Positions 26,344 to 34,593 of a DNA stretch of 38,106 nucleotides are shown here, piece by piece. The DNA lies in the NCBI GenBank assembly GCA_002887195.1, contig PJAB01000141.1:1-38106 (forward strand), read 5' to 3'. Below the pieces are notes generated by a model that searched no databases, was not told the DNA's origin, and saw only the letters and a list, made by a program, of their open reading frames with translations. Source of the stretch: Chrysochromulina parva. Its lineage: Eukaryota; Haptophyta; Prymnesiales; Chrysochromulinaceae. Numbering within the stretch: the stretch's first letter is position 1; every line of letters starts with the position of its first letter. Both the position numbers and the translations under genes were made by a program.

Positions 26344-28504
26344 TGACGCCGCCGACGCTGTCGACGCCCTCGCCGACGTTGTGGTGCCATTCGGCTGAGG
26401 GACCCTCAAACGCCTCTGCGCCGCCGCCCAGCCGGCTCGCGCGGCGCAAGAGGTCGCGCTGTGGCTCACTCAGCCCCTCCCAGGACGCCGCCGCCGCCGC
26501 CGCCGCACCGGCCGCCCCCCCCTCCGTAGCCACATGCCGCCAACGAGCAACGTCGGCAGAGGCCGCGGGCGCCCTCGCGGAGGGCAGGCTCGCTCGCAGC
26601 GCGTCGCCCAGATCGCCGACGCCCGCGGTGCCACCGGCCGCGCGGTCGCCAACTGACGTCACGGACGGCTCATCAGGACGGCCTTGAAGATAGAGGGGCT
26701 GCACAGGCACCACCTCGGCCTCCAGCTCGGCGCGGCTCCCCTTGCGCAGCTTGCTTCTTTTACTTTGGCGCTCGGCGCGACGCCGCTTAGCGCCGCTCTG
26801 CGTGCCCGTCTTGCCGCGGCAGCCACCGCGGCCCGCATAACTCCGATTATGCGTGTTGATCTTCACGTAGTTGTCGTTTACGGACGCGCCCGGCAGCGCG
26901 CGCGCCCGCCCGCCGCGCCCGCGCCCGCCGCCGCGCCCGCTGCCGCCGATGCTTGAGCCAGCCGCCGCTTCCGTCGCCGCGCTGCCGGCGCCGTAGCCCA
27001 CCCGGCCGGCAACGCCGTAGCCCATGGCCGTGGGCGGCGGTGGCTGCGGCATGGTGGCTGCCGCACTGGCAGCGATGGCGCCATCGGCATGCGACGCGAA
27101 AGGGCCGCGCATCCGACCCATCCCGGACAGCGCACCTTGTCGTGCATCGCCCTCGTCCTCCTCCTCGTCCTCGTCCTCGTCTTCGTCCTCGTCGTCGTCG
27201 TCGTCCTCGTCCTCACTGCTGTCCTCGATCCGACGCCGCTTGGCGCGCCGAGCACCGGTCGCTTTGGCCTTGCCGGCCACGGTGGCCTTACCGGCCGCCG
27301 GCAAGGCCAAAACGGCCGTGCCACTCGCCGGCGTGGCCGTCGCAGCCGCCTCGGCAGCGAGCGGAGGCAGCAAGCCGAGGGAGCGGAGCATCTCCTCGTT
27401 GGCACGTTTGGACGCATCGCGTTGCTTCTCATACTCGGAGACCTGCCGCCATGCGAAGCCGCAGCGCAGCCCGGGCGTCAGGCACACGCACCCTGTCTCC
27501 ACGCAGCACGGCACGCAAACCGGCGGCGCCGCCGCCGTTGCCGCCAACGGCGCGCACACCCGCGCTGCCGCTGCCGCCGGCGTGCCTGCGTTCGCATCTA
27601 CGGCTGCTCTGGCCGCGGCCGCCGCAGCCTTGTCCACTGCCTCCCGCTCTGCGAGGGCTTCGAGCCGCTGCAGCGCGCTACTCTGCCAACCGCCGACGAG
27701 GATGACACCAGCGCCGCCGACGCCGCTGGCGCCGCTGCTGCCTGTCGAGTGCGCACCAAGCATGGCGACCGGCGGACGCGCTGCCGCGGGCGGCTGCGAT
27801 GGCAGGGATGCTGAGCGCATGAGCGGGGCAGCACTCGCTGCGGCGCGAGAAGAGGAAGCGGAGAAAGAGCCCGAAGCGGACGAAGCGCGAGAGGGCGCCG
27901 GCGGCAGCACTGCAGAGGTCGACGGGGCCACAGCACCGAAGGACGACGAGGCGGCCTCGCACGACGGCAGCGGGGCCGCCTCGTTTTTGACGGCATCAGC
28001 GAGCGGTTTGCGGGTGATCACATTCGGCCGGAATGCTGCAAGCTTCGAGCGCCGCCGGTTGGCCTCGGCAGCGGTGACTGGACCGGGTGTGGGCGCTGTT
28101 GCGTCGATGCCGGTGCGCATGGCGCTGCTGGCGATGGTGGCGGCGCTCGTTGCAGTTGCGCTGCTGCTGCTGCCGCCACTGCTGGCGATGGTGGCGGCAC
28201 TCGTTGCAGCTGCGCTGCTGATGATGCCACTGCTGGCGATGGTGGCGGCGCTCGTCGCAGCCATGCTGCTGCTTCTGCTGCTGCTGCTGCTGCTGCCGTT
28301 GCTGCTTGCAATCGTGCTGCTCGTCGCACGCTCGCCCTCTGTGATGAGCCCCTTGAGTTCGTTGTAGCGCGCCTGCTTCGCACGCTGCTCGGCGGGCACG
28401 TCGCCACTCGTGGGGTTGCGGCCGAAAAACGTGATGAACTCGGTTTGCCAGCGCTTGAGCTCGGCCTTGAGCCGTGCGCGCTCTTCGACGAGGTGTGCCG
28501 ACAT
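23477..28504 (-). CDS. RECQL4: RECQL4-type DNA helicase with Sld2-like N-terminus
   Basis: 1675 aa from ATG at 28504, one exon. RECQL4 is a 3'-5' DNA helicase whose Sld2-like N-terminus helps start DNA replication. Residues 1-50 resemble Sld2/DRC1 (LKAELKRWQTEFITFFGRNP). NYVKINTHNRSYAGRGG (about 541-557) followed by a basic stretch matches the RECQL4 'NYVRLNMK' block. The helicase core spans about 845-1300: motif I LPTGGGKSLVYQLP (near 873), motif II [20 protein letters not shown] (near 1045, with the RECQL4-specific HNFRP) and motifs V/VI VATVAFGMGVHKADVR and QETGRAGRDG. The C-terminus (RAVARILHRLPSPSFP, then FWGMHRDVDFDLL) matches the RECQL4 C-terminal domain. There is an acidic tract (about 425-454) and two Cys-rich patches (about 316-350 and 971-1025), the second an insertion in the helicase core. 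Much of the linker is Ala/Ser/Gly low complexity. Confidence 0.94.
26158..26208. repeat. (GGC)n microsatellite coding for poly-Ala in RECQL4
   Basis: About 50 bp of ggc triplets with one gca/agc interruption, in frame with RECQL4 on the minus strand, just before the helicase domain. Confidence 0.9.
28128..28265. repeat. 51/54-bp repeats coding for TSAATIASS in RECQL4
   Basis: ctggcgatggtggcggc recurs at 28128, 28182 and 28233 (spacing 54 and 51 bp). Each copy codes on the minus strand for the phrase TSAATIASS in the disordered segment after the Sld2-like region. Confidence 0.85.
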
Positions 28505-28709
28505 GAATTCTCGGGGGGGTTAGGGGGGAACGCGTCTTCTCGGGCGGTTTTCGCCGGTGTTCAACCCTAGTCGAATAGTACGCCAACACGTCCGTCGAAT
28601 AAAAATTACCCCGAGACTCCCAAAAGAAGCGTGCGCTAGGTGACGAAATTCGTGAATCTCACAATTGAAGGCTCTGCTCGAAACTGACTGGTCCTGGAGT
28701 CCCTGGACG

Positions 28710-29060
28710 ATGGTAGCAGCCCAGCCAAGCAGTCTGACTCCGTCCAAGTCTGTTCCTAGTCGAAGCGCGATACGAAAGCGCTCTCCAGCAGGGTGTGATC
28801 TCGTTGGACGACGCGTTCAAGTACCCCAGCGCTTCACCGATGTGCCTGATGACGGCGACGGCTTCTGCTTCGGCGCTACCATCATTGTGGGAGATGCCAA
28901 ACGGGTAACGATCATCTATGACTACACGGGCGAGGTGGAGCAGTGGCCTCGAAACATGGCCATTCAATGGCTCGAGCTCGACACCGATCCGCTGTGCAAC
29001 GCCCTCGAGAGATTGAGTCATTCGCTCGTGAATGACGGCCGCTCAGTCATCCCTGTCTGA
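28710..29060 (+). CDS. Small hypothetical protein, possible Tudor-like barrel
   Basis: 116 aa from ATG at 28710 to TGA at 29058-29060. After a basic, Ser-rich start (SKSVPSRSAIRKRSPAG) the segment LVGRRVQVPQRF, then FGATIIVGDAKRVTIIYDYT and EQWPRNMAIQWLEL, alternates short strands in a way that recalls a Tudor/SH3-like barrel (strand, turn, strand, 'YDYTGE'). Codon composition is less GC-biased than that of its neighbours, so it could be a young gene, the end of a longer gene with unseen upstream exons, or a decayed fragment. It is divergent from RECQL4 with 205 bp between start codons. I do not recognise a family. Confidence 0.4.
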   Translation: MVAAQPSSLTPSKSVPSRSAIRKRSPAGCDLVGRRVQVPQRFTDVPDDGDGFCFGATIIVGDAKRVTIIYDYTGEVEQWPRNMAIQWLELDTDPLCNALERLSHSLVNDGRSVIPV

Positions 29061-29552
29061 GTCTCCTTGCAATAAGGCGATCATTCTCTTCACGTCATTC
29101 TACAAATAGAAGCCGGGGCCATTATAACCCAGGAGGTGGCGTCACGTCAAGATCCTCCGAGAAATTCAGACCCATAGTATCGAGCAATTGTGTTATGAGC
29201 TGCACCCCGACCGCGAAGACACGGCGATCGCACGCCGGTTTCGGACATGACTCAAGCCCATGGACAAGCCTGACGCATGGAGCTCAGACATTAGTTAGCA
29301 GCCACATGTTCATGTAAATAAATTGTATTGCAGTGTGTTCGACTAAATTTGACACCATGCCATCGTCCGGTCGGGCCTCCGCTCCTGGGCGGCCTGCGGG
29401 ATACATCCTTACATCGGACAGGTTGACACGGCGCGGGTGCGGGACCGGGCACCGCCGGGGCCGGCCCTGCAGGCCCGCTCACGTCTCTCTGCTGCGAGAT
29501 ATCACGCTACGGCTGAACTCTCCGCTCCGCTCTAGAACCTAACAGAAGCCGG
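29061..29552. other. Convergent 3' spacer
   Basis: 492 bp between the small ORF and the IQ-motif gene. It is AT-richer near 29300-29350 and GC-rich around 29360-29480. No gene, RNA or repeat was recognised. Confidence 0.4.
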
Positions 29553-32273
29553 TCAGCTTCGCGCATACCCATAGAGGGAGCCCGTAGATGCAACGGTCTT
29601 CCACCCGCCCTCACCGCCACTGGGCACCGCGTCCTTGGGTGGCGAGACGGTGAGCCCGTGGGTGAGGCCCTGTGCGGCCGTCCGCGGCTTCTGCTGCGCC
29701 GGCTCCTTGGTTGAATTTGCATCCTTGGCCGGAGCGCGCGCGGGCGAGGCGGTGCGGAACGTTTGGGCACGTTCCCCTGCGCTCTGCGGGGGCTTGGAGA
29801 CGTGCCTGAGGTTGGTCGCGGGCGAGAATGTGCACGCCGCCACGTGCTTGAGCTCCTCTTGCTCCACCTTCTCGGCAGTGCGAGTGCGCAGCCGCTCTGC
29901 GCGCTCGCCCGCATGCTGATGGAGCCGCTCGTGTGCCAGGCGGCCTGTTGGTGAGGGTGGAGCCTTCGCGAGCGTGCCCGCCTTGGGCAGCGAGAGCACG
30001 GCGGGCGCCTTCTCGGCCCAGCGACCCTTCACGTTGATCCCCTTGACAGCGAGGAGCGAGGCTTCGCGCACACGCTCTGCGGCCATCCTCGCCGCCGCTA
30101 CCAGGGCTCCGCCGCCGCCGTCCGCCATGCGCCGTGAGAAGTGGAGGTTGGCGGTCTTCTGCGCATACAGCTTTGAGTTCCTGAGCATCCTTGCGCGCCG
30201 CCGACGTGCGAGGAAGACGCGAATGCGCTTCTGCACGAGCCTAGCAGCCTTGTGGCGTCGTGCCACCTCGCGGCTCTTCATGCCCCGATAGCCGCTCTGG
30301 ATGAGCGACGCTGCCGCCGAGGGAGTCGGCGGGTAACGCATCGTCCCTCCAGTCCACGCTGTCGCACCGGTCGCCTGAAGGAGCGCCTTGGCCGCCGCCT
30401 TAGCTGCTGCGCGCGCGGCGGGCGACGCGGCAGAGCCGGGGCGGCCCGAACTAACCGCCGACTGCCGCGCTTTCATCGCGAGCGTGTGGTAACGGTCGAT
30501 CGGGGAAAGGTCCGGCGCAAGGTCGTGCAGGGCGGTCAGGGCGCCGGTGCCGCCGGTTCGCCCGCCGGTGGAGGCGCCTGCGGGTCGCCATGCAGCTCGT
30601 GGAGAGCAGCTCGACACCGTCGTGGCCGAGCGCAGCGTCGGAGCGGAGGACGCACCGCCACTTGTCGCGTGGTCGCCTTTGAGGCAGGTCCGGCTGGCGC
30701 TCGTCCCAAATGCTGGGGGTGCCCCAACAACAGTGCCGATGAAGGATCCCGAGGTGCCAGGGAGCTCGGCGAGGTGAGCTTTGAGCGAGGCCGTTGGGCG
30801 CATCAGGCGCGGCGACAGAGGGCGAGCGGGCGACACAGGCCGCTTTGGCGTCGGCTGCGACTGCACCGTCGTGTGCGCGCACCAATGGTCAGAGCCAGGA
30901 CAGCGTGCGCTCGAAGAGCCAAACCCCGCCCTTGGCCGGTGCGCGCGCGGGCTGTTTGCGTGGGCTCCTGCGCCCGCACCCGCCCCAGTAGTCAGGGTGG
31001 GACTCGATCCCATCCCACTCGTGGCGCCAGAAGCGGCGCCTGAAGGTGTCTCTGCTGAGGGGGGCGCCGCCCCACTCTCGCCGGTGGCGGTGGTGGCGCT
31101 GTCGCCCTCGCCCTGGCCAGCCGGAGCCTCCTTCGTCGATGGCTTGTCCGTCGCTGGCTTGGCTGCCGGTTGGTGCTGACGGATTAGCTCGATGGCGTAC
31201 ATGGAGGCTGCCTTGCCCATTTCCCGCGCGACGTGACGGTGCGTGCGCGCATTCTCCGCATCGCGTGCCGCCCTCTCTGTCTCGAGGAGCTGCCGCTGCA
31301 TTGCGGCGCGTCCGCGCTCGAGCGCACGCTCCAGCTGTGTGTGCGCCGAAGGCGTAGGCATGACGATCGGCTCTCCGCGATGCAGCTTCTCAATCTCCGG
31401 CGGAGCAGCGATACGAGCTGACGAGACCGCCGAAGTGAGCGACCAGGACGAGGCGTTCCTCGCCGAGCTTGCGCCGGCGCCGCTGTCGTCGCCGTGCGTT
31501 GCCGACGCCACCCGCCAGCGCTCGCCAGCAGACTCCACAGAGTCAAGCTCGTCTCTCTCCTCGTCCCATGTGGGCCGCACGGGTCGCTTGTCGTCGGCTT
31601 GGGCGGCAACCTCGGCCCAGCGCACACCCGACAGCGGCCGCGTGAAGCCCTGGCCAGGAGCGGTGCCGCTACCACCGCCGCCGCCACTGCTGCTGCCACA
31701 ACCCGCCGCACCGCTCTCGCCGTCATACTGAACCGAGCATGCACTGAGTACGGCACGAGAATCCTCACTGAGCATGCTCATGCCGCTTGCCAAGCCGCGA
31801 TCTTGGCGCATCTGTTCGACGGCTCGCAACGAGGCCGCGGCTCCGAGCGCACGCGCATACGCCGCCTTTTCGCGCTTTAGCGCCGCACTCTCACGCGCCA
31901 CCGCCCTCTCACGTTCGAGCCGGAGCTGCGCTAGCTTGCCACGCTGTGCCTGCCGCTCTATGAGCTCCTGCGGCGTCAGTCCGACGGCGGGATCGCACGA
32001 ATCGAACCAACTGAGAGACGCGTCGGCATCGAGCCCCGTAGTGCGGGCCGCGGCCGCTTCGCTCAGCCGGGGCGTCGGCAGACTGTCGCGCTCGAACTTG
32101 GGAGTGACGGGCTCCCACCTAGAGCAATTGTTGTCGCGGCTGCTTCGCTGCGGGGACGAGCCGCGCGCCGGCGAAGAGGCACGTCTTACGACCTGCCACG
32201 GGCGACCGGGCGGTGGGCGTGACCGCGAGGGCGAGGCACCCCACGGCGCTTGCAGAGGTGCGTTGCCGAGCAT
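29553..32273 (-). CDS. IQ-motif (calmodulin-binding) disordered protein of unknown function
   Basis: 906 aa from ATG at 32273; the frame extends to 32363 only with a GTG start. Two tandem IQ motifs lie at about 655-695: IQSGYRGMKSR fits the full IQxxxRGxxxR consensus, and VQKRIRVFLAR is a good second copy, followed by a basic run (RRRRARML). Most of the rest is Ser/Ala/Pro-rich and probably disordered, with short charged helices (LRLERERAVARESAALKREK near 145-165 and RLRTRTAEKVEQEELKHVAA in the last quarter). The arrangement resembles algal cytoskeleton-, cilium- or centrosome-associated IQ proteins, but no such family could be named. It is divergent from the glycosyltransferase fusion gene (246-bp shared spacer). 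Confidence 0.75.
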   Translation of the reverse strand: MLGNAPLQAPWGASPSRSRPPPGRPWQVVRRASSPARGSSPQRSSRDNNCSRWEPVTPKFERDSLPTPRLSEAAAARTTGLDADASLSWFDSCDPAVGLTPQELIERQAQRGKLAQLRLERERAVARESAALKREKAAYARALGAAASLRAVEQMRQDRGLASGMSMLSEDSRAVLSACSVQYDGESGAAGCGSSSGGGGGSGTAPGQGFTRPLSGVRWAEVAAQADDKRPVRPTWDEERDELDSVESAGERWRVASATHGDDSGAGASSARNASSWSLTSAVSSARIAAPPEIEKLHRGEPIVMPTPSAHTQLERALERGRAAMQRQLLETERAARDAENARTHRHVAREMGKAASMYAIELIRQHQPAAKPATDKPSTKEAPAGQGEGDSATTATGESGAAPPSAETPSGAASGATSGMGSSPTLTTGAGAGAGAHANSPRAHRPRAGFGSSSARCPGSDHWCAHTTVQSQPTPKRPVSPARPLSPRLMRPTASLKAHLAELPGTSGSFIGTVVGAPPAFGTSASRTCLKGDHATSGGASSAPTLRSATTVSSCSPRAAWRPAGASTGGRTGGTGALTALHDLAPDLSPIDRYHTLAMKARQSAVSSGRPGSAASPAARAAAKAAAKALLQATGATAWTGGTMRYPPTPSAAASLIQSGYRGMKSREVARRHKAARLVQKRIRVFLARRRRARMLRNSKLYAQKTANLHFSRRMADGGGGALVAAARMAAERVREASLLAVKGINVKGRWAEKAPAVLSLPKAGTLAKAPPSPTGRLAHERLHQHAGERAERLRTRTAEKVEQEELKHVAACTFSPATNLRHVSKPPQSAGERAQTFRTASPARAPAKDANSTKEPAQQKPRTAAQGLTHGLTVSPPKDAVPSGGEGGWKTVASTGSLYGYARS

Positions 32274-32519
32274 GACAGTCCGGCGCGTTGATGGGCCCGA
32301 CACGGGCGAGCCAAATTTCGACGTGCGAGGCGTTGTACTGGCGGAAGCGTAAATGAAAAACACACAAACGTCCCGTGTGTGTCCCGGCCCCCCCCCGGTG
32401 TCATTTTACCGAACATATGTCGCGTCGCGACCCCTGTTTTTCCGGAATGTTGCATTGAGTACTGTCCCGGTACCGGTACACGCCCCACGCGCGCCGCGCT
32501 CGACACGGCGGCGCCCGGA
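32274..32519. promoter_or_regulatory. Divergent spacer between IQ protein and glycosyltransferase genes
   Basis: 246 bp between two outward-facing start codons. It holds a C run (cccccccc, about 32389-32396) and the short tandem cggtaccggtac (32469-32480). No specific promoter element was identified. Confidence 0.4.
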
Positions 32520-34460
32520 ATGCGAACCGTGTTCGTCGTGCTCAGCGCCGCCGAAAAGCCTGGCATAGCCAATGGTTCGGAGTCGTTGAGGCTCCGCGCC
32601 CTGAGACGTGGCTGGCTTGCTCGGGTGCCACCGAGCGAACACCTAGTTTGGATGCTGCCCCATACGCTCGATCGTGCATCGAGCTTCAAGTTCACGGGCT
32701 CGATCAGCGGCACGGCCTTGTTCGAAGCGCTGAGAGCGGCGAGAAAACAACGTGGTGAGGCCGACTGGTTCATGCTTGGTGACGATGACACTCACGTCGA
32801 TCCAGAAGCCGTCGACTCCTTTGTGCGCGCCGCGAGCCCTTCACTTGTGTACGGCAACCTGTTCCACAATGTCAGCGGCCGCGGCAACCCGAAACCATGG
32901 TGCCATTCAACGCACGGCAGTGCGTTCCGGCTCCAATTCAGCTGGTTTACGGGCGGCAGCGGCTTGCTCATCCCGGGCTCCGTGGTCAACATGCTGACAG
33001 CCAACGTGAGCAATGCCATCACGTGGGCGTGGGCGAGTGGCAGCTGCAAGTGCTTTGACGTGCCACTTGCGTGTGCGCTGACCGACCTTGGGGTCGGCTT
33101 CAGCCACCAGCCGACGCTCTTCCTCGATTCGTGCCTCTCGTGTGCCGATTGGCTGCCCACCGCTGAGCGGCGCATCCTCGCGTGCCACGCCGTCTCCGCC
33201 TTCCGTTCGTACAATGTGCACGCGAAGCGCAAGGCGCGACGCGATCGCGAGTACGTCAGGGACCATTTCGCCATACGCAGTCCGCGTGGGTACCATTGGC
33301 CGTCGAATCTGAGCCATGTCGAGCCGATCGACCGCATGGACGAGCTGCGCTCCAACCTGTGCGCACCGCGACCTCCAACGCATGCGAACACCGCCATCAT
33401 TGCCAAAACGAGCACCCTTGGCCGCAGGCTCCACGCGCAGCATACCAGCCGCGTGCAGGCGACAGCTCGCCTAGTCCAGTCCTTGGGCACGCTGCACGCG
33501 ACGACGCTCAACCCGGACATTCAAGCCGCCTTGGGCGGGCGCTGTGGGCTCACGACCTGGAGCAGGGACGGCTTTGGGCACCAGCTCGCTGCAGCGCTCA
33601 GCTGCGAGGCGTGGGCGATGGCGAATGCAAGCTACATCTACGTGCGCAGCAACCACACCGCCCTCGAGCACCGCCCCAGCAACGCGAGCACCTTGCTCGG
33701 CTGGCTCAATCGGCACACAGGCAGCGCTGCGGAACAGCACCAGCCTCTCAGCGTACCAGAAGCCAAGTACCACAGCAACTGCCCCAAGAAGGTGAGCCCG
33801 TCTGGGGACTTGGTCCTCCCAGCCTGCTCACCTGGCATCATCACAGTCTGCGATAGTTGCTTTGGCTTTGTCGCGCCGGAACGGGCGGAGCAGTTGCAGA
33901 TACGCAAGAGGCTCGCAGCCAAGCTGCAGCAGAGTGTCGCCGCGTCCTTTGATCACGGCGAGGCCTGCCAATCGCGACGTTCGCATGTGTGCATCCACCT
34001 TCGCGGCCAGGGCGACCCCGGGCCGCGGACGACGAAGGACGTCACCTCCATGTTTGCCGAGCGAGATGCGGCCCGACAGCGTCAGAAGCGATTCCCCGCT
34101 GCCTGGTGGCATCGTGCACTCACAGCGGCTGCAGGTGCTCTAGGAAGCGCTGCACCTCGCTCCCCGGAAGCGCTTCTCGTCTCAGTCCACACGAACTCCA
34201 AGGCGCTGGCATCCACCATCTTTGGCAATTTAAGCAGGCTCGCCGACGACACGCCAATCCAGCTGCGAACCTTCGACGAGAGCTTCCCGCTGCTGCAGCT
34301 GCTGCACGAGCTCCTCTTCTGTTGCGACGCACTTGTGACCAGCGACTCGTCTCTCTCTTGGGTGGCCTCGCTCGGCACACGTGCCGTGGTGGTCGCATCG
34401 ACGCCGAGCGAGAGCCACATTGGGTTCCACCACCAAGGGATCGTAGTGCCTAGAAGCTAG
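32520..34460 (+). CDS. Two-domain glycosyltransferase: Fringe/GT31-like plus HxRxGD (fucosyltransferase-like) domain
   Basis: 646 aa from ATG at 32520; the frame opens upstream at 32379 only with GTG. Domain 1 (about 1-290) resembles Fringe/C1GALT enzymes of GT31: EHLVWMLPHTLDR, the metal-binding DDD at 88-90 (WFMLGDDDTHVD), LVYGNLFHN and the GGSG loop at 145-148 (FTGGSGLLIPGSV). Domain 2 (about 340-646) carries DGFGHQLAAALSCEAWAMA (His at 354) and HVCIHLRGQGD (493-499), the donor-binding HxRxGD type seen in GT11/GT23/GT65 fucosyltransferases, and ends with VTSDSSLSWVASLGT, which matches their C-terminal 'sDSs' segment. Both halves probably use nucleotide sugars to build one glycan. No signal peptide or membrane anchor is visible, which is odd for Golgi enzymes; an upstream exon is possible. 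Many Cys suggest a secretory location. Confidence 0.75.
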   Translation: MRTVFVVLSAAEKPGIANGSESLRLRALRRGWLARVPPSEHLVWMLPHTLDRASSFKFTGSISGTALFEALRAARKQRGEADWFMLGDDDTHVDPEAVDSFVRAASPSLVYGNLFHNVSGRGNPKPWCHSTHGSAFRLQFSWFTGGSGLLIPGSVVNMLTANVSNAITWAWASGSCKCFDVPLACALTDLGVGFSHQPTLFLDSCLSCADWLPTAERRILACHAVSAFRSYNVHAKRKARRDREYVRDHFAIRSPRGYHWPSNLSHVEPIDRMDELRSNLCAPRPPTHANTAIIAKTSTLGRRLHAQHTSRVQATARLVQSLGTLHATTLNPDIQAALGGRCGLTTWSRDGFGHQLAAALSCEAWAMANASYIYVRSNHTALEHRPSNASTLLGWLNRHTGSAAEQHQPLSVPEAKYHSNCPKKVSPSGDLVLPACSPGIITVCDSCFGFVAPERAEQLQIRKRLAAKLQQSVAASFDHGEACQSRRSHVCIHLRGQGDPGPRTTKDVTSMFAERDAARQRQKRFPAAWWHRALTAAAGALGSAAPRSPEALLVSVHTNSKALASTIFGNLSRLADDTPIQLRTFDESFPLLQLLHELLFCCDALVTSDSSLSWVASLGTRAVVVASTPSESHIGFHHQGIVVPRS

Positions 34461-34593
34461 ATCTTCCACGATGGATTTTGTGTCGCGTCGTAGACGAGAC
34501 TCTTTAGGTTTAGTATTCTTTTCGCCACTCTCCTCTGTCCTCTCTAGCTTTACAGCACTCTTGGCCGCCCTTGCAAGGAGGGCCCCGTGTACC
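34461..34593. other. Short convergent spacer
   Basis: 133 bp between the stop codons of the glycosyltransferase fusion and HrpB genes, so the two 3' UTRs probably overlap in antisense. No terminator-like structure is clear. Confidence 0.4.

Noticed and set aside
28128..28265. CRISPR-like regular repeats
   Set aside because: They are coding tandem repeats with no unique spacers, inside a eukaryotic helicase gene.
27024..28367. Plus-strand frame of 447 codons opposite the RECQL4 N-terminus
   Set aside because: Made mostly of Ser, Ala and Leu runs from repeated triplets on the complement; no independent features.
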